From contig JAPVLO010000059.1 of the NCBI GenBank assembly GCA_027257055.1, positions 1,364,001 to 1,428,000 of the forward strand: 64,000 nt of DNA. Reading direction: 5' to 3'. The stretch's first letter is position 1, and each line of letters starts with the position of its first letter. Shown piece by piece: positions 11,541 through 21,242 of this stretch. This stretch comes from Cephalopachus bancanus. Lineage: Eukaryota > Chordata > Mammalia > Primates > Tarsiidae. A program made the position numbers and the translations under genes. Under the pieces are notes generated by a model, which was not told the origin of the DNA, did not search any database, and saw only the letters and a program-made list of their open reading frames with translations.

Positions 11541-11755
11541 CTTCCTGTAATACTTGGTCAGGCCACTTCGCTAATTTTGGCGATGTGGAAACTAGTGAAA
11601 CTAAACATTTAACAATTTTTTAGTGAAAGATTTGAAATAAGGTTCTTTAGAGTTTTGTTGTTGCTTCTGTTATTTTTAGCCTTAGTAGACTTAGAAATGT
11701 GAAAGCCTTAATTTTGTACAATAAAGTTGATTTGTATTCCAAAAAAAAAAAAAAA
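11541..11755 (+). pseudogene. Probable retrocopied mRNA 3' end with poly(A)
   Basis: An AATAAA signal at 11721-11726 is followed after about 14 bases by an uninterrupted run of about 15 A (11741-11755). A polyadenylation signal followed at the right spacing by a genomic A-tract is the signature of an L1-mobilised mRNA. The upstream sequence does not match L1, Alu or any LTR I know, and I cannot name the parent gene. The left limit given is arbitrary, because no target duplication could be found. Confidence 0.4.
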
Positions 11756-13424
11756 TTCCCTTGCACTGTCATCATAAAGTAAGCATCACTGTTTTTGTAG
11801 CTTGTAAAAGAGAAAATGAGCCTATGCTAAGGTGAGCTCCAGAGGGCAATTTCCTGAGAATATCATATGGCCTCGTCCCTCATGTCTCCTTTTGCTGAAG
11901 CTGCCATTAATTTCAGAAAGGAATAGGCAAAGTATATGGGGGAAGTACAGAAGGAGTCCAGGTCAGATTTTAATCACTGTTTTATTATATTTTCTAGACC
12001 TGTGATAGGAAGACATGATAGCAGATCTAGTTGTCAAGCTGCTCGGCTGGCCTTAGAGTCAGGTAAATGACAAGTTACCTTTTTTCACATTTGTTGATGA
12101 GGAAACCAAGAACGTGGTCCTCCCAAGATTGGATGATGTAGGCTATAGAACAGTCCAAGCTGATGAGGGGTTATTGGTTTATTTATTCTGAAAACCATGC
12201 ATGGGAAGCAGAGTTCTTATTTTTACATATTTGGTTTCACTCATTCCAGGATGATAAATGTTCTGCTTATGGGGTAAGATTGTATGCTTTTGGAGGTTTG
12301 AATCATTGACTGCTAAGTGTTGCAAGATGTATTGCCTCTCAACATTTCCTTGATGTTAGTGTGATCTGAGTCTTAATCTGATGGTCTGGAATGTTTACAT
12401 TGCTTGAAAATGCCAATCTCTGCTGAAAACATGGTATCATATTCCTTAGTCTACCATTAGTCATGCTTTAGTGATATTACGACTTGTGATTTTTTACAAA
12501 TAGCATAAGACACATAGGCAGCAGAGTTTTACTGTATCTTTTATCATAGATATTGGGAATTGGTGTTCATTACAAGGTGAAATATAGTACCTTTTTAGTC
12601 CTGCCTTCTGTCTTGATAAAGAATATTTGGTATTATAGATTCTCCAGTGAACCCAAAGAGTCTTATCAGTGTTAATGTGGAGTGAAATGTTCCTTATTAA
12701 GGCTGGATGGAAAGACCTATTGGCAAAAACCTTGTAAGATGAAAAAGGAGAGGGGAATTTGTCTTACCTGAGAAAATAGAACTATGTCTTAGGACTAAAC
12801 CTGGGGTGTTTTTCCTTGCCCTGAAATTTTGTTGTCTGCACTTTGGGATAAGATGTTAGGACCTGGTCACAAAGCAGTTGTTTATAGTTTTCTCCAAATA
12901 AGTGAAATGGATGTTCAAAAGTATATCTTCCTGTGTGACCTAGGTCCTTGATTTGCTGCCTCAGTGCCTTGGACATTTCCATTGTTCTTGGACTAAAATC
13001 TGTTCCATTCAAAAAGCAGTTAGTTCAGCTCTCTACACAAACTCGAATACATGTGTTATTCCTTGAGATAACCACCCTACTTCAGTATACAACAGAAGTA
13101 TTTTATATAACCTTCCCATTTGTTCACACAGAATATTAAAAAGACTTGTACTCAAGAACCAAGATTTAATAAAGGTAATTTTTTAATTCCCTTGTCAAGA
13201 ACATTCTTAAATGCAACCTCCTCTTCCTCTTCCCCTAACCAATCCTTCTCTCTTCCTTTCTCTCTCTCTCTCTTTCTGTTACTGCCTTAATTTATGCTAA
13301 GCTGCTTAGTAGTATTACCATGATTACTTTTGTAACACTAGTGTAAAGGTCAATGGAGTACAAAGATAATAATTTTTTAGGTTTATCATTGACAATAGTT
13401 TTTTGACCTATTGGTTTCTCTAAA
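11756..13424. other. Unique intergenic sequence
   Basis: Single-copy in appearance. It includes a 76-residue minus-strand frame (12782-13012) of unknown nature and a short TC run (about 13257-13274). No splice-site-bounded exon or promoter could be supported. Confidence 0.5.
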
Positions 13425-13491
13425 AGGCTCCTTGAGCTCCCCCCTACACCATGCCAGGGGTCTATGAACCATACTTTGAGAACTACTGCTC
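13425..13491 (-). mobile_element. hAT-type (MER5-like) terminal fragment
   Basis: Reads in reverse as 'agcagtagttctcaaagtatggt' and then 'catagacccctgg', which resembles the terminal region of MER5-type hAT transposons. Only one end is visible. Confidence 0.45.
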
Positions 13492-13639
13492 TAGAGTAAT
13501 GCTTTATTCAAATGGCAATACTTTATCAAGTTTTTTCTTCTTATTTTCTTTTGGTATTAACTCTAAATTTAACTAAGTTATCAGCTATGCTTTGACTCCC
13601 ATCCTAAGTACTTTACCTCTGTGAAATATTTATCTATAA

Positions 13640-14120
13640 GTGAATTGCTCAGCAGACATTCACACTGAAAAATAAGTTAAGACAGAGATTTTTTGAGCAG
13701 AAAAATATTAAAGCGCATTGATCGAAACCTTTAGTGACTAGGTAATATTATTGTGATCTAATCACAGTGGCAGAATGTTCCTCAAATGTCGAAACGAACA
13801 GCTCCGTAATTTTCACACCGTGCTATGTGACAGATGGCAAAAACTGTTTTGATTTTCCCCAATATCGGAGAGCAGCCAGCGGAGTCTGTGCCTCCCGCTT
13901 TATTCTCGCTCTTTGTCATCTCTGGTCTGTCTGACAGCGCACCGATTTTTACCTCTGTGATCTGTTCTTTGGATGACTATGTTTTCAATAGATACTTAGT
14001 ATAAAAATAAAATGTGCGGGTCCCATAAAATAAACTAATTAAGGCTTTGAAAGTGTCAAAATCCAAAAGCCAGGAGGAACAGATTAGGCATTGAATATAA
14101 GAGTCACACAGACCTGACAA
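13640..14120. promoter_or_regulatory. Candidate conserved noncoding enhancer block
   Basis: Repeat-free block with about a dozen CpGs in under 450 bases, in a landscape otherwise depleted of CpG. It holds several TGACAG (MEIS/TALE-like) sites: 'tgtgacagatgg' near 13825, which also has a CAGATGG E-box, and 'ctgtctgacagcgc' near 13927. AT-rich homeodomain-type sites such as 'aaactaattaagg' lie near 14032. No open frame or CpG-island density supports an exon or promoter. Enhancer function is inference from composition and motifs. Confidence 0.45.
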
Positions 14121-14938
14121 CTAATGTGTTGTCATGACAACAGGAGAATCAATATTCCTCAACTGGGCAGATAGTTGACAGTAATTTTTGCTGGGTCAGA
14201 GAATTGGGAAGAGTAAAAACCACCTTCTGCTATGCAGAGTCTCTCTCTCCTTTTTAAACTAAAACGTTTCTAAACGTTTATAATAAGATTCCAACAAAGT
14301 CTAGGAGAAAGTGATGTCCATGGTCTTGGAGAAGGTTCTTAACATGTGAAAGGGAATTTTGTATTTTCTATGATGCATTCATTACCTTTTCTAAAATTAG
14401 AGTATGAATAATATTAAACAGAGTATGAAACACACGTAAGTGTGGTTCTTATGCCTACTGTTTTCTTTAAAATGAGTGCCTAGTGTATGACTGAAAGCTG
14501 ACAGGTTTGATCTCTTTCTCCTGTTTATGATTAACCAGAAAAGCAGGAAAATAATGTCTGTGTATGATCATCAGGATTGTCTTATTACCTTTGAAATTAT
14601 ATCGTTCTATTTTTGTGAATGTGGTATCACATGTGCTCTAACACCAAGTCATGGCTACCAAAGAGATTGCATTATACTTTGCTTTGTGCTTTGTAGAAGT
14701 TTGTCATTTAGCAGAAAGGATGCCTCACTGTTAATATCTGTTTTCCCAAACATGTTTCTCATACATAGTAGATTCCTTCCTGAGTTGGTGTTAAGAGATT
14801 TCATATCAAACTCATTTATTTAAAGAAAAATGAAACTTCATGCAATGTATAATGGAATGAATGATAAATTGCAAAATGGAGAACAAAAATATTGTTATTC
14901 TTTCTTATTTTTTTTTTGGAGTTCCTACTCTGAGAGCC
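14121..14938. other. Unique intergenic sequence
   Basis: No repeat recognised. It contains two adjacent AAACGTTT palindromes at 14262-14279. The open frame at 14527-14823 has no family features. Confidence 0.55.
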
Positions 14939-15029
14939 CATCTCCTTCCCTCCCTTCCTCCCTCCTTCCTCTCTTCCTCCCCTTTTTTCTTCCTCCCTTC
15001 CTCCTCCTTTTCCTGCCTTCCTTCCTTCT
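14939..15029 (+). repeat. Polypyrimidine (TTCC/CTCC)n tract
   Basis: About 90 bases of almost pure C and T, in degenerate TTCC and CTCC units. It produces low-complexity open frames on both strands (Ser/Pro/Leu-rich or Gly/Glu/Arg-rich), which are not genes. Confidence 0.92.
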
Positions 15030-15529
15030 GACATAAACTTAATGAAACTATTTTCAAACCCTGACTGAAAGTCAGCATACAACTTAATTGAGTAAAGTTT
15101 CATAGCGTCTTTTTGGTAATGGTTCTTGATGGCCTCTCTTATTAAGTGCCACGATATGATATTATGTTGAAATTAAAATATGGACATGCAATTTTAATAC
15201 AAGGGCATTAACAGAAATATCATTCCTAATAAACGAGGCAACGGTAAATCTGCCCTGTAGCCAGAAAACCATGCTCATTTTTGTCTTTTGCTTAACTTAT
15301 TAAAACAAACCTCAATGCCTGTGGGTTAGATTTCCAGTTGAGAAGCAGGTGACAGGCTTCAGTGGGGAGAGGGGGAGAGGCAGTTTTTGTTTGTTTGTTT
15401 CAGACAAAGGATTCCTGGCCTTGGGCAGTCCAGCTGCAGCTGCTGTCAATATTGAGGTAATGAGACTATTTTTCCTCTAGATCAAAAGGGAATTCTGTCT
15501 GTGATTCACTATATGGGGGTGGGAAGCTT
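15030..15529. other. Unique sequence, possibly conserved
   Basis: Repeat-free, with retained CpG ('aaacgaggcaacggtaaatc' near 15232) and AT-rich motifs such as 'gcaattttaata'. A G-rich stretch lies near 15362-15380. No gene seen. Confidence 0.4.
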
Positions 15530-15590
15530 TAGAGGGCAGAGGGGGAAGGGAGAGAAAGGGAGGGGGGAGAAAAAGGAGGAAGAAAGGGTG
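15530..15590 (+). repeat. Purine-rich (GGGA)n tract with G-quadruplex motif
   Basis: Nearly all A and G. Four G-runs of three or more, with loops of 2, 7 and 1 bases at 15541-15567, meet the usual G3+N1-7 quadruplex pattern. Confidence 0.85.
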
Positions 15591-15652
15591 ATTGTTAATT
15601 CCTGTGGAAATTATTTGCTGGGGCTGCCACTTCCAAATTAGAACAAACTCTA

Positions 15653-15946
15653 GCTGGGCTCAGTGGCTCAGCCTGTAATCCCGCACTTTGGGAGGCTGAG
15701 GTGAGTGGATTGCCTAAGCCCGCGGGTTTGAGACCCGCCTGGGCAACTTGGCGAGACCTCATCTCTACAATAAATCAAAAATTAGCCGGGCGTGGTAGCG
15801 CGCGCCTGTAGTTCCGGCTACTTGGAAGGCTGAGGCGGAAGGATCACCGGAGCCCAGCAGGTCGAGGCTGCGGTGGCCAGGAGCCGCCACTGCACTCCAG
15901 TCTGGGTGACAGAGTGAGACTCCAACCCCCCCAAAATAAATAAATA
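15653..15946 (+). mobile_element. Alu SINE, divergent subfamily, copy 1
   Basis: Dimeric Alu with an unusual shared haplotype: 'gctcagcctgtaatcccgc' lacking the usual ACG, 'gattgcctaagcccgcggg', 'ctacaataaatcaaaaatt', 'ttccggctacttggaaggc', and 'gcccagcaggtcgaggctg'. The same states occur at 17118-17403, 27584-27854 and 49983-50270. Target duplication 'aaactcta' is at 15645-15652 and 15947-15954. Retained CpGs suggest it is young. I infer a lineage-specific subfamily. Confidence 0.92.
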
Positions 15947-15954
15947 AAACTCTA

Positions 15955-17047
15955 TTTGGATCCATTTGTAAGGTAGGAGATGAAATTAAGAAAAAGAAAA
16001 GTAGTACAATTCTCTGCCTTATACATGAAAAGAGGTGATGAGACCTGTGTTTTTGAGAGAGAGAACTGCACACCTCAAGTGTAACTGAATTCACATCAGG
16101 TTTACAAAGATAACTTATTTGCCATTTACATGGTGTTCTATTTTTGTCTTCCTGGGCATTCTCATGATGGTACTATTTTGAGTATAAGACTTTGGGGTCA
16201 ACCAATTTGCTGTTTCTGTTGGCATCTGTGTAAACGTAACCCTGGTGAGTGCTTCTTTTCTTGTTGTCACTCTAACCCCTTTGGTGCTTGGACACAGAAT
16301 CTGAAATTCACCTGAGCCTGTGTCTCTCCTACTCTGTTGATATTAGCTATTGCTTGGGGTGTTCTATCTAGACAGTTTGAGTATTTGGGGGAGAAAAAGG
16401 ACCTTTTATTCTGTAACCTGCCAACTACCCACGTTTACTTCTTCAGTTGACAACATAAGTTCAGTGAATGGGAAAAGAAAATAAGAAAAATAAATAAACC
16501 TGAGTAACTGAACAGAATGACCATGATATTTACTTATGCATTCAGAAAATATTTGTTGAGTGCCTTCTCCATGCCAGCACTGTCCCAGGTCCCTGGAGAT
16601 AAACACACATAGAACTAGCAATCACAGCCTCTGTCCTCAAAGACAACTTTTCTGAATCAATGAGAAGACAGTGTTTCTGAAATTTTGATATTTTGGTTAA
16701 ACAGACACTTGTGATATGGCTTACTTAAGTTATTACCTGTTTTATTCTTTTTACAGATGTTTGAGTTTTATGTATATGCAGAAATCATCAACAAAATGAA
16801 GTAGAAAAATAAAACTTATTTTATTGGAAATGTGGTCCAAATTATCTGATTTCGTAACAAATGCCATACTCAACACTCAAGAAAAGTATTATTAAGATTA
16901 ATAATAGTAATTTTCAGACTGCACAGGCATGACTGTGAATAACTCACAAAACTTCCATACTCGGGTTCAGGGTAGCTTCTTCTCAGTCAGATTAGCTCTT
17001 TGAGAATAGCTGTGTACCTTTCTGAGGACTAAGAGGATTATCCTAAA
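15955..17047. other. Mostly unique, with an ancient repeat fragment
   Basis: The stretch 16540-16660 ('aaaatatttgttgagtgcc', 'atgccagcactgtccc', 'cagcctctgtcctcaaag') is the start of an ancient mammalian interspersed repeat also present near 17553 and 26680. The rest looks single copy. Confidence 0.55.
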
Positions 17048-17545
17048 ACTGCACTCTCCAATATGGCAACTAGTAACTATTTAAGCTTAAACGTACATGA
17101 ACGAATATTTAATTTAATTTAATTATTATTATTATTTTTTTGAGTTGGAGTCTCACTCTGTTGCCCAGACTGGAGTGGCCACCGCAGCCTCTACCTGCTG
17201 GGCTTCGGTAATCCTTCTGCCTCAGCCTTTTAAGTAGCTGGAACTACAGGCGCGAGCTACCATGCCCGGCTGATTTTTGATTTATTGTAGAGATGAGGTC
17301 TTGCCAAGTTGCCCAGGTGGGGCTCGAACCCGCGGGCTCAGGCAATTCACTCACCTTAGCCTCCCAAAGGCGCGGGATTACAGGCTGAGCCACTGAGCCC
17401 GGCTTAATTTAAATTTTAGCTCCTCATTCGCACTAGCCAGATTTCAAGTGCTCAGTAGCTACATGTAACTAGTGGCTACAATATTAGATAGCATGTAATA
17501 TAGAACGTTTCTATTGTTCCAGAAAGTTCAATTGGAAAATGCTAT
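17048..17545. mobile_element. Old hAT-type DNA transposon split by an Alu
   Basis: The left part 'actctccaatatggcaactag' and right part 'agatttcaagtgctcagtagc' plus 'ctagtggctacaatattag' fit a common hAT/MER family whose core contains 'gccacatttcaagtgctcaatagccacatg'. The right terminal region resembles 'aagttctattggacagc'. The two parts are continuous once the Alu at 17118-17403 is removed. No transposase remains. Confidence 0.6.
17118..17403 (-). mobile_element. Alu SINE, divergent subfamily, copy 2
   Basis: Reverse-strand copy with the same haplotype as 15653-15946, including 'ctgggcttcgg' (from 'cagcaggtcg'), 'gatttattgtagagatgagg' and 'gggattacaggctgagccac'. It carries a deletion around 'ctggagtggccaccgcagcc'. 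The AT-rich flanks (17109-17117 and 17404-17412, 'ttaatttaa') are the probable target duplication. Confidence 0.9.
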
Positions 17546-17552
17546 TCTAGAA

Positions 17553-18010
17553 CACATTCATTCAGTCAACCTTTCTTGGGCATCTACTATGTGCTAGGCA
17601 TTGTCCTGGTAAAACTCAGACATAGTCCCTGCTTTTTTTTTTTTTTTTTTTTAGAAAGTGGGATTTATCAAGAGGACAGAAAAGCTCCCACAGTGGGAGG
17701 GGACCTGAGGGGGTTGCCCAGTTCCTGCTTTCATGGTCATTCAGCCCAGTGTAAAAGCAAATTATAATAAGACAAGCAGAGGATGTGGTAGCCTCCATGC
17801 TGGACAAGGGCAACGTTGCTGGGATAAGCAGTAGGAGAGATAAGCTGCTTTGATAGGGGCAATGAGAAAAGGCCCTTCTGAGGAGCTGACATTTGAGCTG
17901 AAATCTGATGCATGAGATGGAGCCAGGCCTGTGAAAGACAGAAAAACCATGATTTGGACACAGGGACCAGCACAAGCAAAGACACTAGGTGGGAAGAATC
18001 TAGGCTTTTC
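17553..18010 (+). mobile_element. Ancient mammalian interspersed repeat, interrupted
   Basis: Starts with 'tcattcagtcaacctttcttgggcatctac' and 'tgtgctaggcattgtcc', and continues after the retroposon insert with 'gcccttctgaggagctgacatttgagctgaa', then 'agcacaagcaaagac'. These blocks recur in this order at many mammalian loci. I recognise the repeat but cannot securely name its family. The insert at 17636-17719 splits it. Confidence 0.55.
17636..17719 (-). mobile_element. LTR-R-like A-tailed retroposon (TINE-like), copy 1
   Basis: The body occupies 17653-17719 on the minus strand (67 bp) with a tail of about 17 T on the plus strand. Target duplication 'ag(t/t)(c/t)cctgcttt' is at 17624-17635 and 17720-17731 with one mismatch. 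Read on the minus strand it begins GGGCAACCCC, includes the CTCCCAC-T-GTGGGAG inverted repeat, and has GATAAA where the other two copies have AATAAA. It interrupts an ancient repeat. Confidence 0.82.
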
Positions 18011-19640
18011 CATAGCCCTTCCCCAGGCACAGAATTCTGAGGGATGTGGAGGAGTGATGGCTACTAAGAGATTGACTTTCCTTTACCCCAGTCACTACCG
18101 GGCCACCCTCACCAGGCTCTTTCCTTTCTTTGCATCTGGACTCTCTTTCGATTTATATTATAACATTTTCTCAGTGGTAACAATAGGCCTATTCTCCTTG
18201 CCCACAGAACGGAGCTGGGAGGTGCTGAAAAGAGTGCATTTAGCTTTTATTAATGGTACTTATTTTATAGGGTCTGACATACTGTATCTGATTGTGGGTA
18301 ACAATGAGCCATGGAAACTTCTCTGCTTGTGTTTGTTTTTGTCTTTATCTGCAAAATTTCTTCCCATTCTAGACTTATGGAAGCATCTCTAGGAAGGTAT
18401 CTGTTCATGAGGTGTTTCCTGGTCTCTGATCATATTTTTGAGAGCCCAGTTTTGCTAAGTCTACCTCCTGGGGTCAGGGCATTGGGGCCTTTGAACCTGG
18501 GAGGTTCACACCTCCTCATAGGCCATCCTCCCAGGATTCCCAGGTGCCTGTCTGGAGAGCTCTTTCCCCTCTAGCACACACAGCAGGTTACAATACAGAC
18601 ACTGTATATCAACCTATGTGTAGAACTCTCTCTGTGATCTCGAGAAACCCTGATCCATCTCCTAGAGAAGGGGGATGCAATATGCAGTTTGACTAGTAAT
18701 AAGATTTAGCAAAATTCCTACAGTTCCATCTCCTGTAGAACAATAGCAACAGCAATTCTTGGAAAATGAGGCAATTAAGTATTTTATTTTTCAATAAGTT
18801 CACTCCAAGAACCGGGACTTCAACTGTTGCTTCCTGAGGAAATTGTGTGGTGATGAAGTTAATGATGCATTAAAATACATACATAAAAATGTCACAATGT
18901 TGAAGACAGTACAAACAGGAATGTCCTTCAGAAAAAGGTCCTCAGTTAACAGAAAAGGGGTCTGAAAATGAAACCCTAACCAAGCAAGAAAATAATCCCT
19001 GAGCATTCTGTGAAGATTATTCTTTCCTCATTGTTCTTTTCTGTATCCCAGATGTATACTTTGAATCGAACTAAAAAGCATGCAAAAGCAAAGAGTATCT
19101 TTGTAAGTAATTGATGAATTGTATTGTCTCCTATATTTTACAACTCTAATGGACAAATGTGTCATTTGAATTTAGGTTTACTCTATCGTCTATATCAAAT
19201 ATGATTTTCAGTGGGAAAGAGTTAATCAAATAATCTTCTGAAAGGGTGTTTTGTGATATTGAAAACAAATATTATATAAGGAGATGATTCTTAAAAGAAT
19301 ATTACAAAATCAACTATAAAAATTATTTTTTATGATTTTGTGATTCTACCAACAGCATCATGGGTAAGATGACAGGTCAGTCTGAAGAGGCTCTGGGGTG
19401 TTTACAAGCTGATATTGGTAGATAGGTCTTCAGAGCAGAATGAACAATCATACAAATTCTTAAGGTGCTTCATTAATAAAATCCAGGGCAGGAAGGTACA
19501 GAAAGAGATTATACTGTAGATGGATTTTACTTTTCTAGTAACTTTGTTTGAATTAGGAGAAAATGACAGAGGCAAAGTCTAGTCAAAACAATTTGTTTGG
19601 ATTTGGATTTGGTATTCTTTATAAAGGAAGCCTGTGGTTC

Positions 19641-19645
<5 letters not shown>
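18011..19645. other. Unique intergenic sequence
   Basis: No repeat family is recognised. A 153-residue plus frame (17931-18392) begins inside the ancient repeat and has no family motif, so I regard it as accidental. Confidence 0.5.

Positions 19646-19724
<79 letters not shown>
19646..19724 (+). repeat. Compound (TC)n(GT)n microsatellite
   Basis: About 12 TC units are followed directly by about 26 GT units. The compound structure is typical of a polymorphic vertebrate microsatellite. Confidence 0.97.
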
Positions 19725-19726
<2 letters not shown>

Positions 19727-20777
19727 ACGGGGATACTTAATACCTGAGAACTAAAAGGAATGAAGAATAACATTGATTTAAAACATTGATTTTGGCTACC
19801 TATACACTGAGACAACATGACCCCAAGGGAAGTGAACTCTACAGCCAGTTGCTTTGCCTATATGAAACCAGATATTTTTTTCCTTCAATTTTATTGGACT
19901 GAATTGCATAGTATTTCTCTTTCTATAAAGGAGCCCATCATAATGCATCTCAAATTTGTAATGATATACTCACCATTTATATTTACTTTGTAGGTATGTG
20001 AAAAAATCCACATTTATGAGATTAATGTCATGAAAGAATCTAGCAGAAGTATATTTTTATTCTGATTAAACTAGGAAATTTTTCTTTAGAAGTAATATAT
20101 AAAATTAAAACATATAGAGGTTAATTGTCTTCATCTTGAGTCAACTTTATTTTTAGGATCAAGATGGTTTATCGGTATTTATTGAGGACATATTTTCTTT
20201 TTGTATATACTTGAGTATTCAGAGGAGAACTAGCCAATAATGAAATAAGACAATATGGTAATACCTCAGCTCAGTAGCTAGTAAAACTATATGGAATTAT
20301 CAATAATTGTTTGGGTCCTATGAATTCTTATAAAAATATTAGTGCTTGCTTTTTTTTTTAAACAACTCCAACCCCCAATCCTGGCAACTTTTTAGTTTTA
20401 AATAATTCTATAGAAATTTGAAAAGAAATGATATTTTCTGTATATTTAAATATGGAGTTTTGAAATGTTACTTGATAAATTTTTTCTTTAGCCTCTTTTT
20501 TCTATAGTTTCAATGTAATCAATTAGAAGAAACTACTCATCAAATGCCAATAGCATTAACTTTATACTCTGCCAAAATTACTTTATTTATTAAATGCATC
20601 ACAAAACAGCATGATATTAAATTTATTCTTTGGTAAGTCAGATTACATATGAAGCCTGGGCTCTATTTGGTCTGTTTAAGAGAAACAGATCCTTTTTAGT
20701 CTTTTATGAGTAAGTTTGGTTGATCTTCATGCAACCAATAGGAAAAAAATACATTTTGAAAAAGATGGAAAAGATTG
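19725..20777. other. Unique AT-rich sequence
   Basis: Nothing recognisable apart from short A and T runs. The 20520-20640 part has AT-rich homeodomain-like motifs but no clear boundary. Confidence 0.5.
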
Positions 20778-21242
20778 TGTTATGGGTTGAATTGTATCCT
20801 ACAAACATCTCTGTATTGATGTTCTAGCCCCTAGTACCTCAGAATATGACCTTATTTGGAAATCAAGCCATGTTGTTATAGATGTAACTGATTACACTGA
20901 AGTTATACTGGAGTAGGGTGTATGACAATTTAATATGAATAGTGTCCTTATTGGATGAAAAAAATGTGGACACAGACACACAGTGCAGAGTACGCCATGT
21001 GAAGATGAAGGCAGAGATCAGTGTGAAGCTTCTACAAGCCAAAGAACACCAATGATTGCCAACTGACCACTAGTCGCTAGGTAAGAGACACAGAACAGAT
21101 TCTCCTCACAGTCCTCAGAGGAAACCAACTCTGCCAACACCTTCATCTCAAACTTGTAGCCTCCAGAACTGTGAGACAACAAATTTATGTTTAACCACCC
21201 AGTTTGTGGCATTTTGCTACAGCAACCCTAGTAAATTAATAT
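20778..21242 (+). mobile_element. MLT1-type LTR (ERVL-MaLR)
   Basis: Begins 'tgttatgggttgaattgt', contains 'agtacctcagaatatgacc', 'gtccttattgga', 'gccatgtgaagatgaaggc', 'gtagcctccagaactgtgag' and ends 'acagcaaccctagtaaatta'. The order and spacing are those of a nearly complete MLT1-class solo LTR. Confidence 0.82.

Noticed and set aside
14816..15103. Gly/Glu/Arg-rich 95-residue frame
   Set aside because: It is a translation of the polypyrimidine tract on the opposite strand, with no unique domain.
17931..18392. 153-residue plus frame
   Set aside because: Starts in an ancient repeat, has no family motif, no start context or splice evidence.
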